64,000 bases of DNA from Nocardioides sp. L-11A (lineage in GTDB: Bacteria > Actinomycetota > Actinomycetes > Propionibacteriales > Nocardioidaceae), in NCBI GenBank assembly GCA_029961745.1, contig CP124680.1, forward strand, positions 4,588,001-4,652,000, read 5' to 3'. Shown here one piece after another: positions 7,493 to 15,918 of the stretch. Position 1 is the first letter of the stretch, and the number at the start of each line of letters is the position of its first letter. The position numbers and the translations under genes are program-made. Below the pieces are notes generated by a model. It saw nothing but the letters and a program-made list of their open reading frames with translations, did no database searches and had not been told where the DNA came from.

Positions 7493-9507
7493 AGGCTCCT
7501 CGCCGCCCTGGCGCCCTCGAAGATCGCCTGTTCCAACTGCCGCGGCGCCCAGCAGTCACCGATCGCGTGCAGCTCGAACGGATCGTTCCGCAGCTCGCGC
7601 CACAGGTCGCGGTCCGCCCGTCCCTTGCTCACCAGCACCACGCTGTCGGCCTCGATGGTGTCGCGGTGGCCGTCGAGCCGCTGGCTGACGACGCCGGCGT
7701 CGCCGATCTCGACGATCTCCTCGAGGGAGCGCATGACGACGCCGGCGGTCAGCAGGCGCTCGTAGAAGAGCCGCCAGGTCATCAGGTCGCCGTCGACTCC
7801 GGGGAACGGTGCCGGCGTCACGAGCGTGACCGTGCTTCCCGCCTCGGTCAGCGCTTCGGCCACGCTCATGCCGGCCCATCGGCCGTCCCAGTCACCGACC
7901 ACGACCCGGCCGACGGGTACGTCGCCGCGCAGTGCCGCCCGCCCGGAGTGGACGTGGGCGCGGTCGTTGCCGTCGACGTCCTGGAGGCTGTCCGCGGCGC
8001 CCGTGGCGACGATGACGACGTCCGGATCCATCTCGCGCACCGCATCGGCGTCCGCCTCGGTCCCGAGCCGGACGTCGACGTCGTGCAGCTTCAGCTGACG
8101 CTCGTACCAGCCGAGGATCCTCCCGTAGTCACCGCGGTGCGGACTCGACTCGATGTAGTGGAGCTGGCCGCCGAGCCGTTCGGCGCGTTCGATCAGGGTG
8201 ACCCGGTGCCCGTTCTTGGCGGCGGCGCGGGCCGCTTCCAGCCCGCCCGGACCGCCGCCGACCACGATCACGCGGCGCGCGGCCGGACGGCCCACCGCGG
8301 AGAGCGGGACCCAGGTGTGCTCCCGGCCGACCCGCGGGTTGTAGACGCAGGTGATCGGGCCGACCCGCTGCTGGCGGGAGAAGCAGCCCTCGTTGCAGTA
8401 GATGCACGCGCGGATCTCGTCGACGCGTCCCTGCACAGCCTTCGTGACGAGCTCGGGCTCGGCGATGTGCGCGCGGGTCATCGCGACCATGTCGGCGCCG
8501 CCGGACGCGACGATCTGGTCGGCGACGTCCAGGTCGTGGATCTTGCCCACCGTGAACACCGGGATGTCGACGGCCGCCCGGACCGCACGCGCGAGCGGCA
8601 CCAGCGCGCCCTGCGGCACGGTGATCGTCGGATAGTGGACCGAGCGGCTCAGCATGCTCGAGTTGGAGCCCGCCGAGATGTCGACGAAGTCGAGCCGCCC
8701 CCACGCGATCATCCGGTGCAGCCAGCGCAGTCCGTCCTCCAGGCGGTACCCGTTGTTGATGACCTCGTCGACGCTGAACCGGATCCCGAAGGTGAAGTCG
8801 TCCCCGACCGCCGCCCGCGTCGCCTCCAGCACCTCGCGCGCCATCCGGAGCCGGTTCTCCTCACTGCCGCCGTACTCGTCGGTGCGGCGGTTGGAGAACG
8901 GTGAGAGGAACTCCTGCACCAGGTTCCCATGGGCGAAGGAGAGCTCGACGCCGTCGAGGCCTCCCTGCTTGCAGCGCAGCGCACCCGCCGCGAAGGCGGC
9001 CACGATGGCGGCGATCTCGTCGTGCTCGAGCTCGTGCGGGATGTCGCGGGTGCGGTCCATGGGGATCGCGGAAGGTCCCAGCGGCGGCTCGCCGTCCACG
9101 CCCATGACCACATTGCGGCCGCTGTGGGAGAGCAGTGCCATGATCGCCGCACCCTCGGCGTGCACGGCGTCGGCGATGCGCCGGTAGTCGGGGATGATCG
9201 AGTCGTCGATGTTCTGCATCCCCCGCGCGGTGGCGGAGACACCGACGGCGGCCGACGGGTCGATCGAGGTCGCTTCCAGCACGATCAGGCCGACGCCGCC
9301 CCGGGCCCGCTCGACGTGGTACGCGAGGAGCTGGTCAGTGACGCCCCCGTTGCTGAACCCGGTCCCGTGCGCACTGCTGAACACACGGTTCCTGATCGTC
9401 ACCTGCCCGACGCGCAGCGGGGACAGCACGTGGGCGAGCGAAGGGTCCGAGGAGCGCCCCGGCTCGGCGGGGGGCGGGTCGTAGACAAGACGGTCGATGG
9501 TTGCCAC
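7489..9507 (-). CDS. OYE/2,4-dienoyl-CoA reductase-type FMN/FAD/4Fe-4S oxidoreductase
   Basis: About 672 residues with the three-part architecture of trimethylamine dehydrogenase and FadH: an N-terminal old-yellow-enzyme TIM barrel, a cysteine cluster CIYCNEGC with a fourth Cys about 11 residues on (VGPITC) for a 4Fe-4S centre, then a pyridine-nucleotide-disulfide-type domain with VIVVGGGPGGLEAARAAAKNG. Such enzymes reduce enoyl compounds or oxidatively demethylate amines. I choose GTG at 9507 (VATIDRLVYD) because a TAGATC -10-like hexamer ends exactly six bases upstream; TTG at 9513 is an alternative. It is the first gene of the seven-gene operon ending at 404, and two IclR-type boxes lie directly upstream. 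Confidence 0.82.
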   Translation of the reverse strand: MATIDRLVYDPPPAEPGRSSDPSLAHVLSPLRVGQVTIRNRVFSSAHGTGFSNGGVTDQLLAYHVERARGGVGLIVLEATSIDPSAAVGVSATARGMQNIDDSIIPDYRRIADAVHAEGAAIMALLSHSGRNVVMGVDGEPPLGPSAIPMDRTRDIPHELEHDEIAAIVAAFAAGALRCKQGGLDGVELSFAHGNLVQEFLSPFSNRRTDEYGGSEENRLRMAREVLEATRAAVGDDFTFGIRFSVDEVINNGYRLEDGLRWLHRMIAWGRLDFVDISAGSNSSMLSRSVHYPTITVPQGALVPLARAVRAAVDIPVFTVGKIHDLDVADQIVASGGADMVAMTRAHIAEPELVTKAVQGRVDEIRACIYCNEGCFSRQQRVGPITCVYNPRVGREHTWVPLSAVGRPAARRVIVVGGGPGGLEAARAAAKNGHRVTLIERAERLGGQLHYIESSPHRGDYGRILGWYERQLKLHDVDVRLGTEADADAVREMDPDVVIVATGAADSLQDVDGNDRAHVHSGRAALRGDVPVGRVVVGDWDGRWAGMSVAEALTEAGSTVTLVTPAPFPGVDGDLMTWRLFYERLLTAGVVMRSLEEIVEIGDAGVVSQRLDGHRDTIEADSVVLVSKGRADRDLWRELRNDPFELHAIGDCWAPRQLEQAIFEGARAARSL

Positions 9508-9513
9508 ACCCAA

Positions 9514-9519
9514 GATCTA
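9514..9519 (-). promoter_or_regulatory. putative -10 element of the OYE operon
   Basis: Minus-strand TAGATC is spaced six bases from the GTG at 9507, the same geometry as several leaderless genes in this window. The final base differs from the usual T, so the call is moderate. Confidence 0.4.
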
Positions 9520-9525
9520 TCACCA

Positions 9526-9540
9526 TGGAAGATCTTTCCA
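9526..9540. promoter_or_regulatory. IclR-type operator, box 1
   Basis: TGGAAGATCTTTCCA: matches TGGAAA-N3-TTTCCA with one changed base in the left arm. It lies 6 bases upstream of the -10 hexamer of the OYE operon, where a bound regulator would block or contact RNA polymerase. Centre-to-centre distance to box 2 is 25 bases. Confidence 0.75.
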
Positions 9541-9550
9541 CAAGCGTATG

Positions 9551-9565
9551 TGGAAACTATTTCCA
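9551..9565. promoter_or_regulatory. IclR-type operator, box 2
   Basis: TGGAAACTATTTCCA has perfect 6-base arms, extended by one more pair (G...C) outside. The E. coli IclR box is known as TGGAAATNATTTCCA, so the agreement is close. It lies between the IclR gene and the OYE operon. Confidence 0.8.
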
Positions 9566-9596
9566 CAGTCGCGCGCGAGGGTGTGGCCGGGAAGAC

Positions 9597-9632
9597 GAGG
9601 GGCCCGGTGACCGATCGGTCACCGGGCCCCTC
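9597..9632. terminator. perfect 36-base palindrome downstream of the IclR gene
   Basis: Left arm GAGGGGCCCGGTGACC, centre GATC, right arm GGTCACCGGGCCCCTC. It lies between the stop of the IclR gene (9652) and the boxes of the next operon. A strong GC stem without a long U run, as is common in actinobacteria; likely separates the two transcription units. Confidence 0.65.
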
Positions 9633-9651
9633 GGCGCGCGCAGCGCCGCGC

Positions 9652-10431
9652 TCAGATCTGCGGGAAGGACGCCGCCTGCCCGATCCGGGGCGCCGCCTGC
9701 TCCATGCAGGACAGGACGTCCTCGAGACGATCGTCGGTGATCCGCTGGATGGGCCCCTCCACGCAGAGCGCGGCGACCGTGGCGCCGCCGGCGTCGCGGA
9801 TCGGGACCGCGAGCGCGCGGACACTCGCGTTCATCTCCTCGTTGTTGACGGAGTATCCCTGCTTCGCGATCCGGGTCAGCTCCTTCACGAGCTTGCGCGG
9901 ATCGGTGATGGTGGCCGGGGTGAACCGGGCCAGCTCGCCGAGTCGCTGCACCGCGCCCTGCGGGTCCGCCTCGAGGGAGAGGAAGAGCTTGCCGACCGCG
10001 GTCGCGTGCATGGCGATGACCGGTCCCGTCGTCAGGTGCACGCGCAGCGCCTGCTGTGACTCGACCCAGCTCACCATCGAGGCTCGCGAGCCGCGGACCA
10101 CCGCGATGGCCGCGGTCTCCCCGGTCTGCTCGACGACCTCCGCCAGGATCTCGTTGGCACCGGTCAGACCGATGCGCCGCCCGGCCAGCTGACCGAGCGT
10201 CAGGAGGGCAGGGCCGAGATAGTACTTCTCGGTCTCGGGATCCTGCACGAGGAACCGACCGCGCACGAGCGCCTGGGCGATCCGGTGGGCCGTGCTCAGG
10301 GGCAGCTCCAGACGCTCGCGGATCTCGCTGACCGATACGTCGCCGTCGAAGTCGTGGAAGGCGTTGAGCAGGTCGACCGCGCGGTCGATCGCTCGGCTTC
10401 CGGTCCTGGGCTCAGCTGCACTCTGGGTCAT
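9652..10431 (-). CDS. IclR family transcriptional regulator
   Basis: 259 residues. The N-terminal winged helix-turn-helix is visible in VSVSEIRERLELPLSTAHRIAQALVRGRFL, and the C-terminal IclR effector domain ends with VAALCVEGPIQRITDDRLEDVLSCMEQAAPRI. IclR proteins are usually repressors (some activators) that sense small carboxylic acids or aromatic compounds. The gene is the last of the unit that begins with the ABC transporter, 62 bases after the NIPSNAP-like gene. Four boxes matching the IclR consensus occur nearby at 9526, 9551, 13825 and 17592, so I infer that it controls all three surrounding units, including its own. Confidence 0.9.
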   Translation of the reverse strand: MTQSAAEPRTGSRAIDRAVDLLNAFHDFDGDVSVSEIRERLELPLSTAHRIAQALVRGRFLVQDPETEKYYLGPALLTLGQLAGRRIGLTGANEILAEVVEQTGETAAIAVVRGSRASMVSWVESQQALRVHLTTGPVIAMHATAVGKLFLSLEADPQGAVQRLGELARFTPATITDPRKLVKELTRIAKQGYSVNNEEMNASVRALAVPIRDAGGATVAALCVEGPIQRITDDRLEDVLSCMEQAAPRIGQAASFPQI

Positions 10432-10493
10432 GGTGGCTCACATACTGACAGCAGGCCGGGCGGATACGCACGAAGACGCCGGACCGGACCACG

Positions 10494-10796
10494 TCAGCGT
10501 GACGTGAACACGTCCTCGACCGGGCGTACGTCGACCGCCTCGACATAGTCGGCGGCGTCCCAGGTGACCTGGGCGCGGAGCGGACTGTCGTAGTAGTCCT
10601 GCTCGGCGGCGTCGTAGTCGCCCGCGCCGGACCAGCCCACGATCCAGACGAACTCCCGCGTCTGCGGCGAGAACCACGAGCCCACGACGTCGAAGCCGAC
10701 CTCGCGGCGCAGCGGCACCAGGGTGTCGTTCCACTTCTCGATGAACTCGGCCTCCCGGCCCGCTCGCAGGGTGTAGGTGCGCAGGCGCAGCTGCAT
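10494..10796 (-). CDS. NIPSNAP/ABM-like small protein
   Basis: 100 residues with the ferredoxin-like dimeric alpha-beta barrel pattern of NIPSNAP proteins: LRLRTYTLRAGREAEFIEKW at the N-terminus and SWFSPQTREFVWIVGW in the middle. The ATG has an AAGGA ribosome site. It sits 61 bases after the ABC ATPase stop and 62 bases before the IclR gene, in the same orientation. Function in this family is mostly undefined; some relatives are small monooxygenases or binding proteins. Confidence 0.65.
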   Translation of the reverse strand: MQLRLRTYTLRAGREAEFIEKWNDTLVPLRREVGFDVVGSWFSPQTREFVWIVGWSGAGDYDAAEQDYYDSPLRAQVTWDAADYVEAVDVRPVEDVFTSR

Positions 10797-10857
10797 GGAT
10801 GTGTCCTTTCGTCTCCCCGACTCCGGGCCGGGATCTGCTGGTTCGCTGTCCGACGGC

Positions 10858-11679
10858 TCAGACGAGCCGGCTGAGGAAGGCCTGGGCCCTGGGGTGCGTC
10901 GGATGGTCGAGGACCTGGTCGGGCGCGCCGACCTCGGCGATCAGGCCGCCGTCGACGAAGGCGACCCGGCGGGCGACCTCGCGGGCGAAGGTCATCTCGT
11001 GGGTGACCACGACCATGGTCATGCCGGTCGCCGCGAGCTCCTTCATCGCCGTGAGGACCTCCATCACGAGCTCGGGATCCAGCGCACTGGTCGGCTCGTC
11101 GAAGAGCATCAGCCGCGGCTTCATCGCGAGCGCGCGCGCGATCGCCACCCGCTGCTGCTGACCACCCGAGAGGTGCCGCGGATAGGCCTTGGCCTTCGCC
11201 TCCAGTCCGACCAGGCTGAGCAGCTCCTGCGCCGTCGCGACGGCCTCGCGCTTCGGAACTCTCCCGACGTGGACGGGAGCCTCGATCAGGTTCTCCATGA
11301 CCGTCAGGTGGGGGAACAGGTTGAAGTGCTGGAACACCATGCCGATCTCGGCACGCTGCCGGCGCACCTCTCGCGGCCTCAGCTCCTTGAGCACCGTGGC
11401 GCCGTCCCGCCGGACCGACTCGCGGTAGGCCACCAGCTCACCGTTGACGGCGATCGATCCCGAGTCCCAGGTCTCGAGCCGGTTGATGCAGCGCAGCAGC
11501 GTGCTCTTGCCGGAGCCGGACGCACCGATCAGGCACACCACCTCACCCTCCGCCACATCCAGCGAGAGGCCGCGGAGCACCTCGAGCTCGCCGTAGCTCT
11601 TGTGCAGGTCGCGGACCTCGACCATGGCCCGCCCGCCGGCTCGGCCCGGCAGGTCCGCGGGAGCAGTCTGCGTGTTCAT
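10858..11679 (-). CDS. polar amino-acid ABC transporter, ATP-binding subunit
   Basis: 273 residues of the GlnQ/HisP type. Walker [10 protein letters not shown], signature LSGGQQQR and Walker [13 protein letters not shown] are complete. It powers uptake through the permease encoded just upstream, whose stop it overlaps by 4 bases (ATGA). With the lipoprotein at 12790-13767 and a single permease gene, this makes a complete His/Gln-type importer. A few extra residues ([18 protein letters not shown]) precede the core domain. Confidence 0.92.
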   Translation of the reverse strand: MNTQTAPADLPGRAGGRAMVEVRDLHKSYGELEVLRGLSLDVAEGEVVCLIGASGSGKSTLLRCINRLETWDSGSIAVNGELVAYRESVRRDGATVLKELRPREVRRQRAEIGMVFQHFNLFPHLTVMENLIEAPVHVGRVPKREAVATAQELLSLVGLEAKAKAYPRHLSGGQQQRVAIARALAMKPRLMLFDEPTSALDPELVMEVLTAMKELAATGMTMVVVTHEMTFAREVARRVAFVDGGLIAEVGAPDQVLDHPTHPRAQAFLSRLV

Positions 11680-12638
11680 TCCCTACCTCGCTTCGGGGTG
11701 ATGACCGCGCCGCGCGTGCGCAGGAGCGCGCGGCGGACCTGCTGCCAGGGGCTCACCACGGCGGATCGGGTGGCACCGCGTCCGTAGTAGCGCTCGACGA
11801 AGTACTGGAGGATCGAGAGGACCGCCGTCATGAACATGTACCAGAGCGTGGCGACGACGAGGAGGGGCACCACCTCGAAGGTCCGGTTGTAGATGAACTG
11901 CGCCGCGTAGAGCAGCTCGTCCACCGCGATCACCGAGACGATCGCCGTGCCCTTCAAGGTCCCGATCAACAGGTTGCCGGCCGCGGGGACGATGCTGCGC
12001 ATCGCCTGCGGAAGCACGATCCGCCGCAGGATCCGCGCGCGCGACATGCCCAGCGCGTCGCCGGCCTCGGTCTGGCCATGGTCGACACTCAGGATGCCGC
12101 CGCGGACGATCTCCGCGGCGTAGGCGGCCTCGTGGAGCGTGAGCCCCAGGAACGCGGCGGTGGTCGCCGAGATCAGCTTGTTGGCGTCGCCTTCGAGGAT
12201 CGGCGGGAGCAGTGGCAGGCCGATCGAGATCTTGGGGTAGAGGTAGGCGATGTTGAACCAGAGCAGCAGCTGCACCAGCAGCGGCACCGAACGGAAGACC
12301 CAGATGTAGAACCAGGCCAGCCAGGCGAGCACCGGGTTCTTCGACATGCGCGCGGTCGCGATCAAGGTGCCGAGGGCCATGCCGACGGCGGTGACCGCGA
12401 AGGTCAGCACGATGGTGAGCTTCAGGCCGTCGAGGATGCCCGGATCGAAGAGGTAGTCGCCGACGACGTCCCACTGCAGCCGGCTGTTGCCGAGGATCGA
12501 CTCGAGGACGAAGAACGAGAGGACGATCGCCACTGCTCCGGCCACCCATCGCCCGGGGTGCTTCAGGCCCTCCAGCGGCGGCGGGCTCCTCCAGTCCGAG
12601 GCGGGACGGGAGGCCTGGAGGTCGGCCGAGGCCGTCAT
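11676..12638 (-). CDS. polar amino-acid ABC transporter, permease
   Basis: 320 residues of the HisM/GlnP family. An N-terminal cytoplasmic extension precedes the membrane part, whose segments begin at [14 protein letters not shown]. The EAA loop reads [31 protein letters not shown]. The ATG overlaps the stop of a 37-codon open frame (12635-12748) by 4 bases. With only one permease gene present, the channel is presumably a homodimer. Confidence 0.9.
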   Translation of the reverse strand: MTASADLQASRPASDWRSPPPLEGLKHPGRWVAGAVAIVLSFFVLESILGNSRLQWDVVGDYLFDPGILDGLKLTIVLTFAVTAVGMALGTLIATARMSKNPVLAWLAWFYIWVFRSVPLLVQLLLWFNIAYLYPKISIGLPLLPPILEGDANKLISATTAAFLGLTLHEAAYAAEIVRGGILSVDHGQTEAGDALGMSRARILRRIVLPQAMRSIVPAAGNLLIGTLKGTAIVSVIAVDELLYAAQFIYNRTFEVVPLLVVATLWYMFMTAVLSILQYFVERYYGRGATRSAVVSPWQQVRRALLRTRGAVITPKRGRE

Positions 12639-12748
12639 GATCGCCGTCCCGGCACGGGGACGGGACCGCCTCCGCGCCCGGTGCTCCCGGGAGGAGGGAT
12701 CGTCGCCGGCATCGCCGTCGGGTCGGGGTAGCGGTTACTGAGGGGCAT
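12635..12748 (-). CDS. possible 37-residue small ORF coupled to the permease
   Basis: The short frame begins MPLSNRYPDPTAMPATIPPP and ends in PVPVPGRRS. It has its own GGAGAG ribosome site six bases before the ATG, and its TGA overlaps the permease ATG (ATGA). The composition is Pro/Gly-rich with no domain I recognise. It could be a translational-coupling leader between the abundant binding protein and the permease, or a real small protein. Codon bias alone cannot settle this. Confidence 0.4.
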   Translation of the reverse strand: MPLSNRYPDPTAMPATIPPPGSTGRGGGPVPVPGRRS

Positions 12749-12789
12749 TGCGCACTCTCCGGTGGTGGGATCTGGGATCGGTACGCCGA

Positions 12790-13767
12790 TCAGCCGAACA
12801 TCGCCGACTGGTCCCCGATGTTGATGCCGGGGGTCATCTGGCCGTCCTCGAGGTTCCAGCGCTCCAGCGCCTTCTCGTAGTAGCCGTCCGCGACGAGCTT
12901 CTCGAGTGCGGCGAGGACCGCCTCCGCGATCTGGTCGCCGTCCTTCGAGACCGTGAAGCCGTAGAAGGTGTCGGCCGGGGTCGGCGGATCGATCTGGTCG
13001 ATCGTCTCGCCGTTCGCCTTGCCCCACACGACATAGCTGCTCGGCGTGAAGAAGGTGTCGATCCGGCCCGACTTGGCCGCGAGCAGCAATGCCGGCACGT
13101 CCTCGAAGTACGAGACCTCCGGGGCGTCCTTGCCGGCGTCGGTGCAGGACTCGTTCATCTGGTCGATGATGTCGATCGAGCCCTTGACGGAGCCGTAGCC
13201 GCCGCCGCAGAGGTCCTCCCAGCTCTTCATCTCGCCGACGTTGTCGCCCTGGACGGCGAGGATGTAGTTCGACTTGAAGTAGTCCACGAACTGGTAGGTC
13301 GCCTGACGCTCACGGGTGTCGGAGTTGGTCGAGAAGGCGATGTCCACCCGCTTGGAGTCGAGCGCCAGCAGCTGCGAGGCCGTGGTCGGGTAGATCGAGC
13401 CCTCGATCTCGACGCCGAGGATCTGGGCGATCGCGCTCTGGAGGTCGGGGATCACGCCGGCCACCGTGTTCGCGGTCTTGCCGGGAATCGTCAGGGGCGG
13501 ATTGCCCGCGCTGAGCGCGGCCTTGAGGACACCGGAGTCCTGGACCGATGCGGGCAGCAGCGCTCGGATCTCCTGGTCGGTCTCGTAGTCGGGCTTCAAC
13601 TGCTCCTGGGTCGTCAGGTCGCCTGAGGCCGGGGCGTCGCCATCCGCTTCGCCGGCGTCCGAGGACCCGCATGCCGCCAGGGAGGTGGTCAGGACGGTCG
13701 CGACGAGGAGTGCCGGGACGACCGAGACCCGTCGGCTGCGGCGCAGACCGGTGAATCGCATGCTCAT
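12790..13767 (-). CDS. amino-acid ABC transporter substrate-binding lipoprotein
   Basis: 325 residues. A lipoprotein signal (RRVSVVPALLVATVLTTSLAACGS, lipobox LAAC) is followed by a family-3 solute-binding domain (GVIPDLQSAIAQILGVEIEG; VDIAFSTNSDTRERQATYQFVDYF). It is anchored on the outer face of the membrane and delivers a polar amino acid to the permease. I take the start at ATG 13767 because GGAG lies seven bases upstream; the frame continues further, but that part covers the promoter. An IclR-type box lies 58 bases upstream of the start. Confidence 0.9.
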   Translation of the reverse strand: MSMRFTGLRRSRRVSVVPALLVATVLTTSLAACGSSDAGEADGDAPASGDLTTQEQLKPDYETDQEIRALLPASVQDSGVLKAALSAGNPPLTIPGKTANTVAGVIPDLQSAIAQILGVEIEGSIYPTTASQLLALDSKRVDIAFSTNSDTRERQATYQFVDYFKSNYILAVQGDNVGEMKSWEDLCGGGYGSVKGSIDIIDQMNESCTDAGKDAPEVSYFEDVPALLLAAKSGRIDTFFTPSSYVVWGKANGETIDQIDPPTPADTFYGFTVSKDGDQIAEAVLAALEKLVADGYYEKALERWNLEDGQMTPGINIGDQSAMFG

Positions 13768-13824
13768 GCTGCTCCAATCGGATGGTTGCGGAGGTGCGTC
13801 CGAGCCAGGTAGCCACCGCAAATA

Positions 13825-13839
13825 TGGAAAGTGTTTCCA
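13825..13839. promoter_or_regulatory. IclR-type operator, box 3
   Basis: TGGAAAGTGTTTCCA with perfect arms, located between the end of the acetoacetyl-CoA synthetase gene and the start of the transporter unit. A TATTTG-like sequence overlaps it on the minus strand, so the box probably covers the promoter of the transporter operon. Confidence 0.8.
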
Positions 13840-13900
13840 CAACGTACGGCGCAGGCCCGTCGCTTGGCAAGGACTTGGGTGATCTTCGCGACAGCGTTCT

Positions 13901-15868
13901 TCATCGGTCGCCCCGACCGGCGCCGTCGTCCGCCCGGAATCGGACGTAGTCCAGCAGCGCCTCGGGGTCGTCCGTCGCGTCCAGGGCGCCGATCGCGGCC
14001 GGGTCCGCCCCCTGGAGGATCCGCTTGACGGGCACTTCCATCTTCTTGCCGGTCCGGGTGCGCGGCACCGCTCGCACCAGGACCACGCAGTCCGGCACGT
14101 GGTGCTTCGAGGCGCGCGCAGCGACGACCTCCCGCACGCGCGCCTCCGACCCGTCGTCCCACGTGGCGGAGGGAACGACGAAGAGGGGCATCCAGTAGTC
14201 CCCGTCCGGGCGCTCCACCCCGACGACCAGGGAGTCCCGGACGTCGGCGAGCGACTCGACGGCCGCGTAGATCTCCGCGCTGCCCAGCCTGATCCCACGC
14301 CGGTTGAGGGTCGCGTCCGACCGGCCGTGCATCTGCACGGTCCCGAGCGGCGTCACCGTGATCCAGTCACCCTGGCGCCAGACGCCCGGGTACGTCGAGA
14401 AGTACGCCTGCCGATAGCGGGAGCCGTCGGGGTCGTCCCAGAACATCACCGGCATCGACGGCATCGGCCGGGTGACGACCAGCTCGCCGACCTGGTCGGT
14501 CACCGGCCGCCCCTCGTCGTCCCACGCCTCCAGGGCGACGCCGAGGGCGCGGGCGCTGATCTCGCCGTCGTACCCGGCCGTGGTGGGTGCGGCGCCGACG
14601 AACGACCCGACGACATCGGTCCCCCCGCTCACCGAGGCGAGCTGGACGCGGTCGCCCAGGACCGCCCGTACCCAGCGGTTCGCACTCGCCGGCAGCGTCG
14701 AGCCGGTGGACGCGATGGTGCGCAGCGCCGTACCCGAGGGCGGACCGACACCCGCCGCCTCGGATGCGGCCAGGTATCCCGGACTGGTCCCGAAGACGGC
14801 CACGTCGCGCTCGGCCACCAGGTCCCAGAGCCGGTGCGGCCCGGGATGGAGCGGGTCGCCGGCGTACAGGACGATGGTGGCGCCGAGCAGCAGTCCGCAG
14901 ACCTGGACGTTCCACATCATCCAGTTCGGCGTCGTGTACCAGAAGAACGTGTCCTCACCGCGCAGATCGGTGTGGAGCCCCAGCGACTTGAGCTGCTCGA
15001 GCAGCACACCACCGTGGCCATGGACGATCGCCTTCGGCCGGCCGGTCGTCCCGCTCGTGAAGAGGGCCCACAACGGGTGGTCGAACGGGACCGGCAGCGC
15101 CGACGGCCCGCCGTCGTCCGGCGGCACGAGAGCGTCCGGCCAGGGGAACGAGGGCACCCCGGCAGGTGTCGCGATCCCACCCCCGACGGTGATCACCGTC
15201 GCCAGCGTCGGGAGCCGGGCGCAGAGCTCCGCGGCAGCGGTACGGCGCTCGTGCCACCTGCCTCGGAAGGTGTAGCCGCTGCCGGCCACGAGCACCCGCG
15301 GCCCGAGCTGGGCGAGTCGGTCGGCGGCGGCCCCGGCACCGTAGTCCATGCCGACCTGCGCCCAGAGCGCCCCCAGGGAGGCCGTGGCCAGGAATGCCAC
15401 CACCCCCTCGTAGCCGTTGGGCAGGTAGCCGACGACCCGGTCCCCCTTCCCCACGCCGCGACCGCGCAGGAAGGCCGCCATCGCTCGGACGTCGGATCGC
15501 AGCTGGGCATAGGTCCACGACGCGGAGACGCCGTCCTCCTGCTCGACGACGATCGCCGTCCGGGCCGGGTCCGCGCCGCGGCCGATGTGGTCGACCAGGT
15601 TCAGCGTCGCGCCCGGGAACCAGGTCGCCCCCGGCATCGTGGTGCTGCCCAGCACCCGGTCGGCCGGCGTCGCGAAGCGCACGTCGAAGTACATCGCGAG
15701 CGCACCCCAGAAGGCGGCCGGGTCCGCGACACTCCAGCGCCGCAGGCCCTCGTAGTCCCGCTCCACCGCTTCGGGCGCCGAGCGGTTCCGGCGTGCCCAC
15801 CGGGCGAAGTCGGTGATCCGTGCCGCGGCGACGGCCTCGGGGCTGGGAGTCCAGTCGGGCTCGCGCAT
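13901..15868 (-). CDS. acetoacetyl-CoA synthetase (acetoacetate-CoA ligase)
   Basis: 655 residues, the usual length of acetoacetyl-CoA synthetases. An N-terminal ACAS_N region (RRWSVADPAAFWGALAMYFD) is followed by the AMP-binding core with LFTSGTTGRPKAIVHGHGG. The C-terminal swivel domain contains RSDATLNRRGIRLGSAEIY and the catalytic lysine region RTRTGKKMEVPVKRIL. It activates acetoacetate or a similar short acid to its CoA thioester using ATP. The ATG has GGAGAA seven bases ahead. It follows the CoA-disulfide reductase gene by 50 bases in the same unit. The true acid in this pathway may differ from acetoacetate. Confidence 0.85.
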   Translation of the reverse strand: MREPDWTPSPEAVAAARITDFARWARRNRSAPEAVERDYEGLRRWSVADPAAFWGALAMYFDVRFATPADRVLGSTTMPGATWFPGATLNLVDHIGRGADPARTAIVVEQEDGVSASWTYAQLRSDVRAMAAFLRGRGVGKGDRVVGYLPNGYEGVVAFLATASLGALWAQVGMDYGAGAAADRLAQLGPRVLVAGSGYTFRGRWHERRTAAAELCARLPTLATVITVGGGIATPAGVPSFPWPDALVPPDDGGPSALPVPFDHPLWALFTSGTTGRPKAIVHGHGGVLLEQLKSLGLHTDLRGEDTFFWYTTPNWMMWNVQVCGLLLGATIVLYAGDPLHPGPHRLWDLVAERDVAVFGTSPGYLAASEAAGVGPPSGTALRTIASTGSTLPASANRWVRAVLGDRVQLASVSGGTDVVGSFVGAAPTTAGYDGEISARALGVALEAWDDEGRPVTDQVGELVVTRPMPSMPVMFWDDPDGSRYRQAYFSTYPGVWRQGDWITVTPLGTVQMHGRSDATLNRRGIRLGSAEIYAAVESLADVRDSLVVGVERPDGDYWMPLFVVPSATWDDGSEARVREVVAARASKHHVPDCVVLVRAVPRTRTGKKMEVPVKRILQGADPAAIGALDATDDPEALLDYVRFRADDGAGRGDR

Positions 15869-15918
15869 GGGCTTCTCCTTGCTCGGCCGGTGGTCCGGCC
15901 GGGTCGGGGGCGGCGGGG

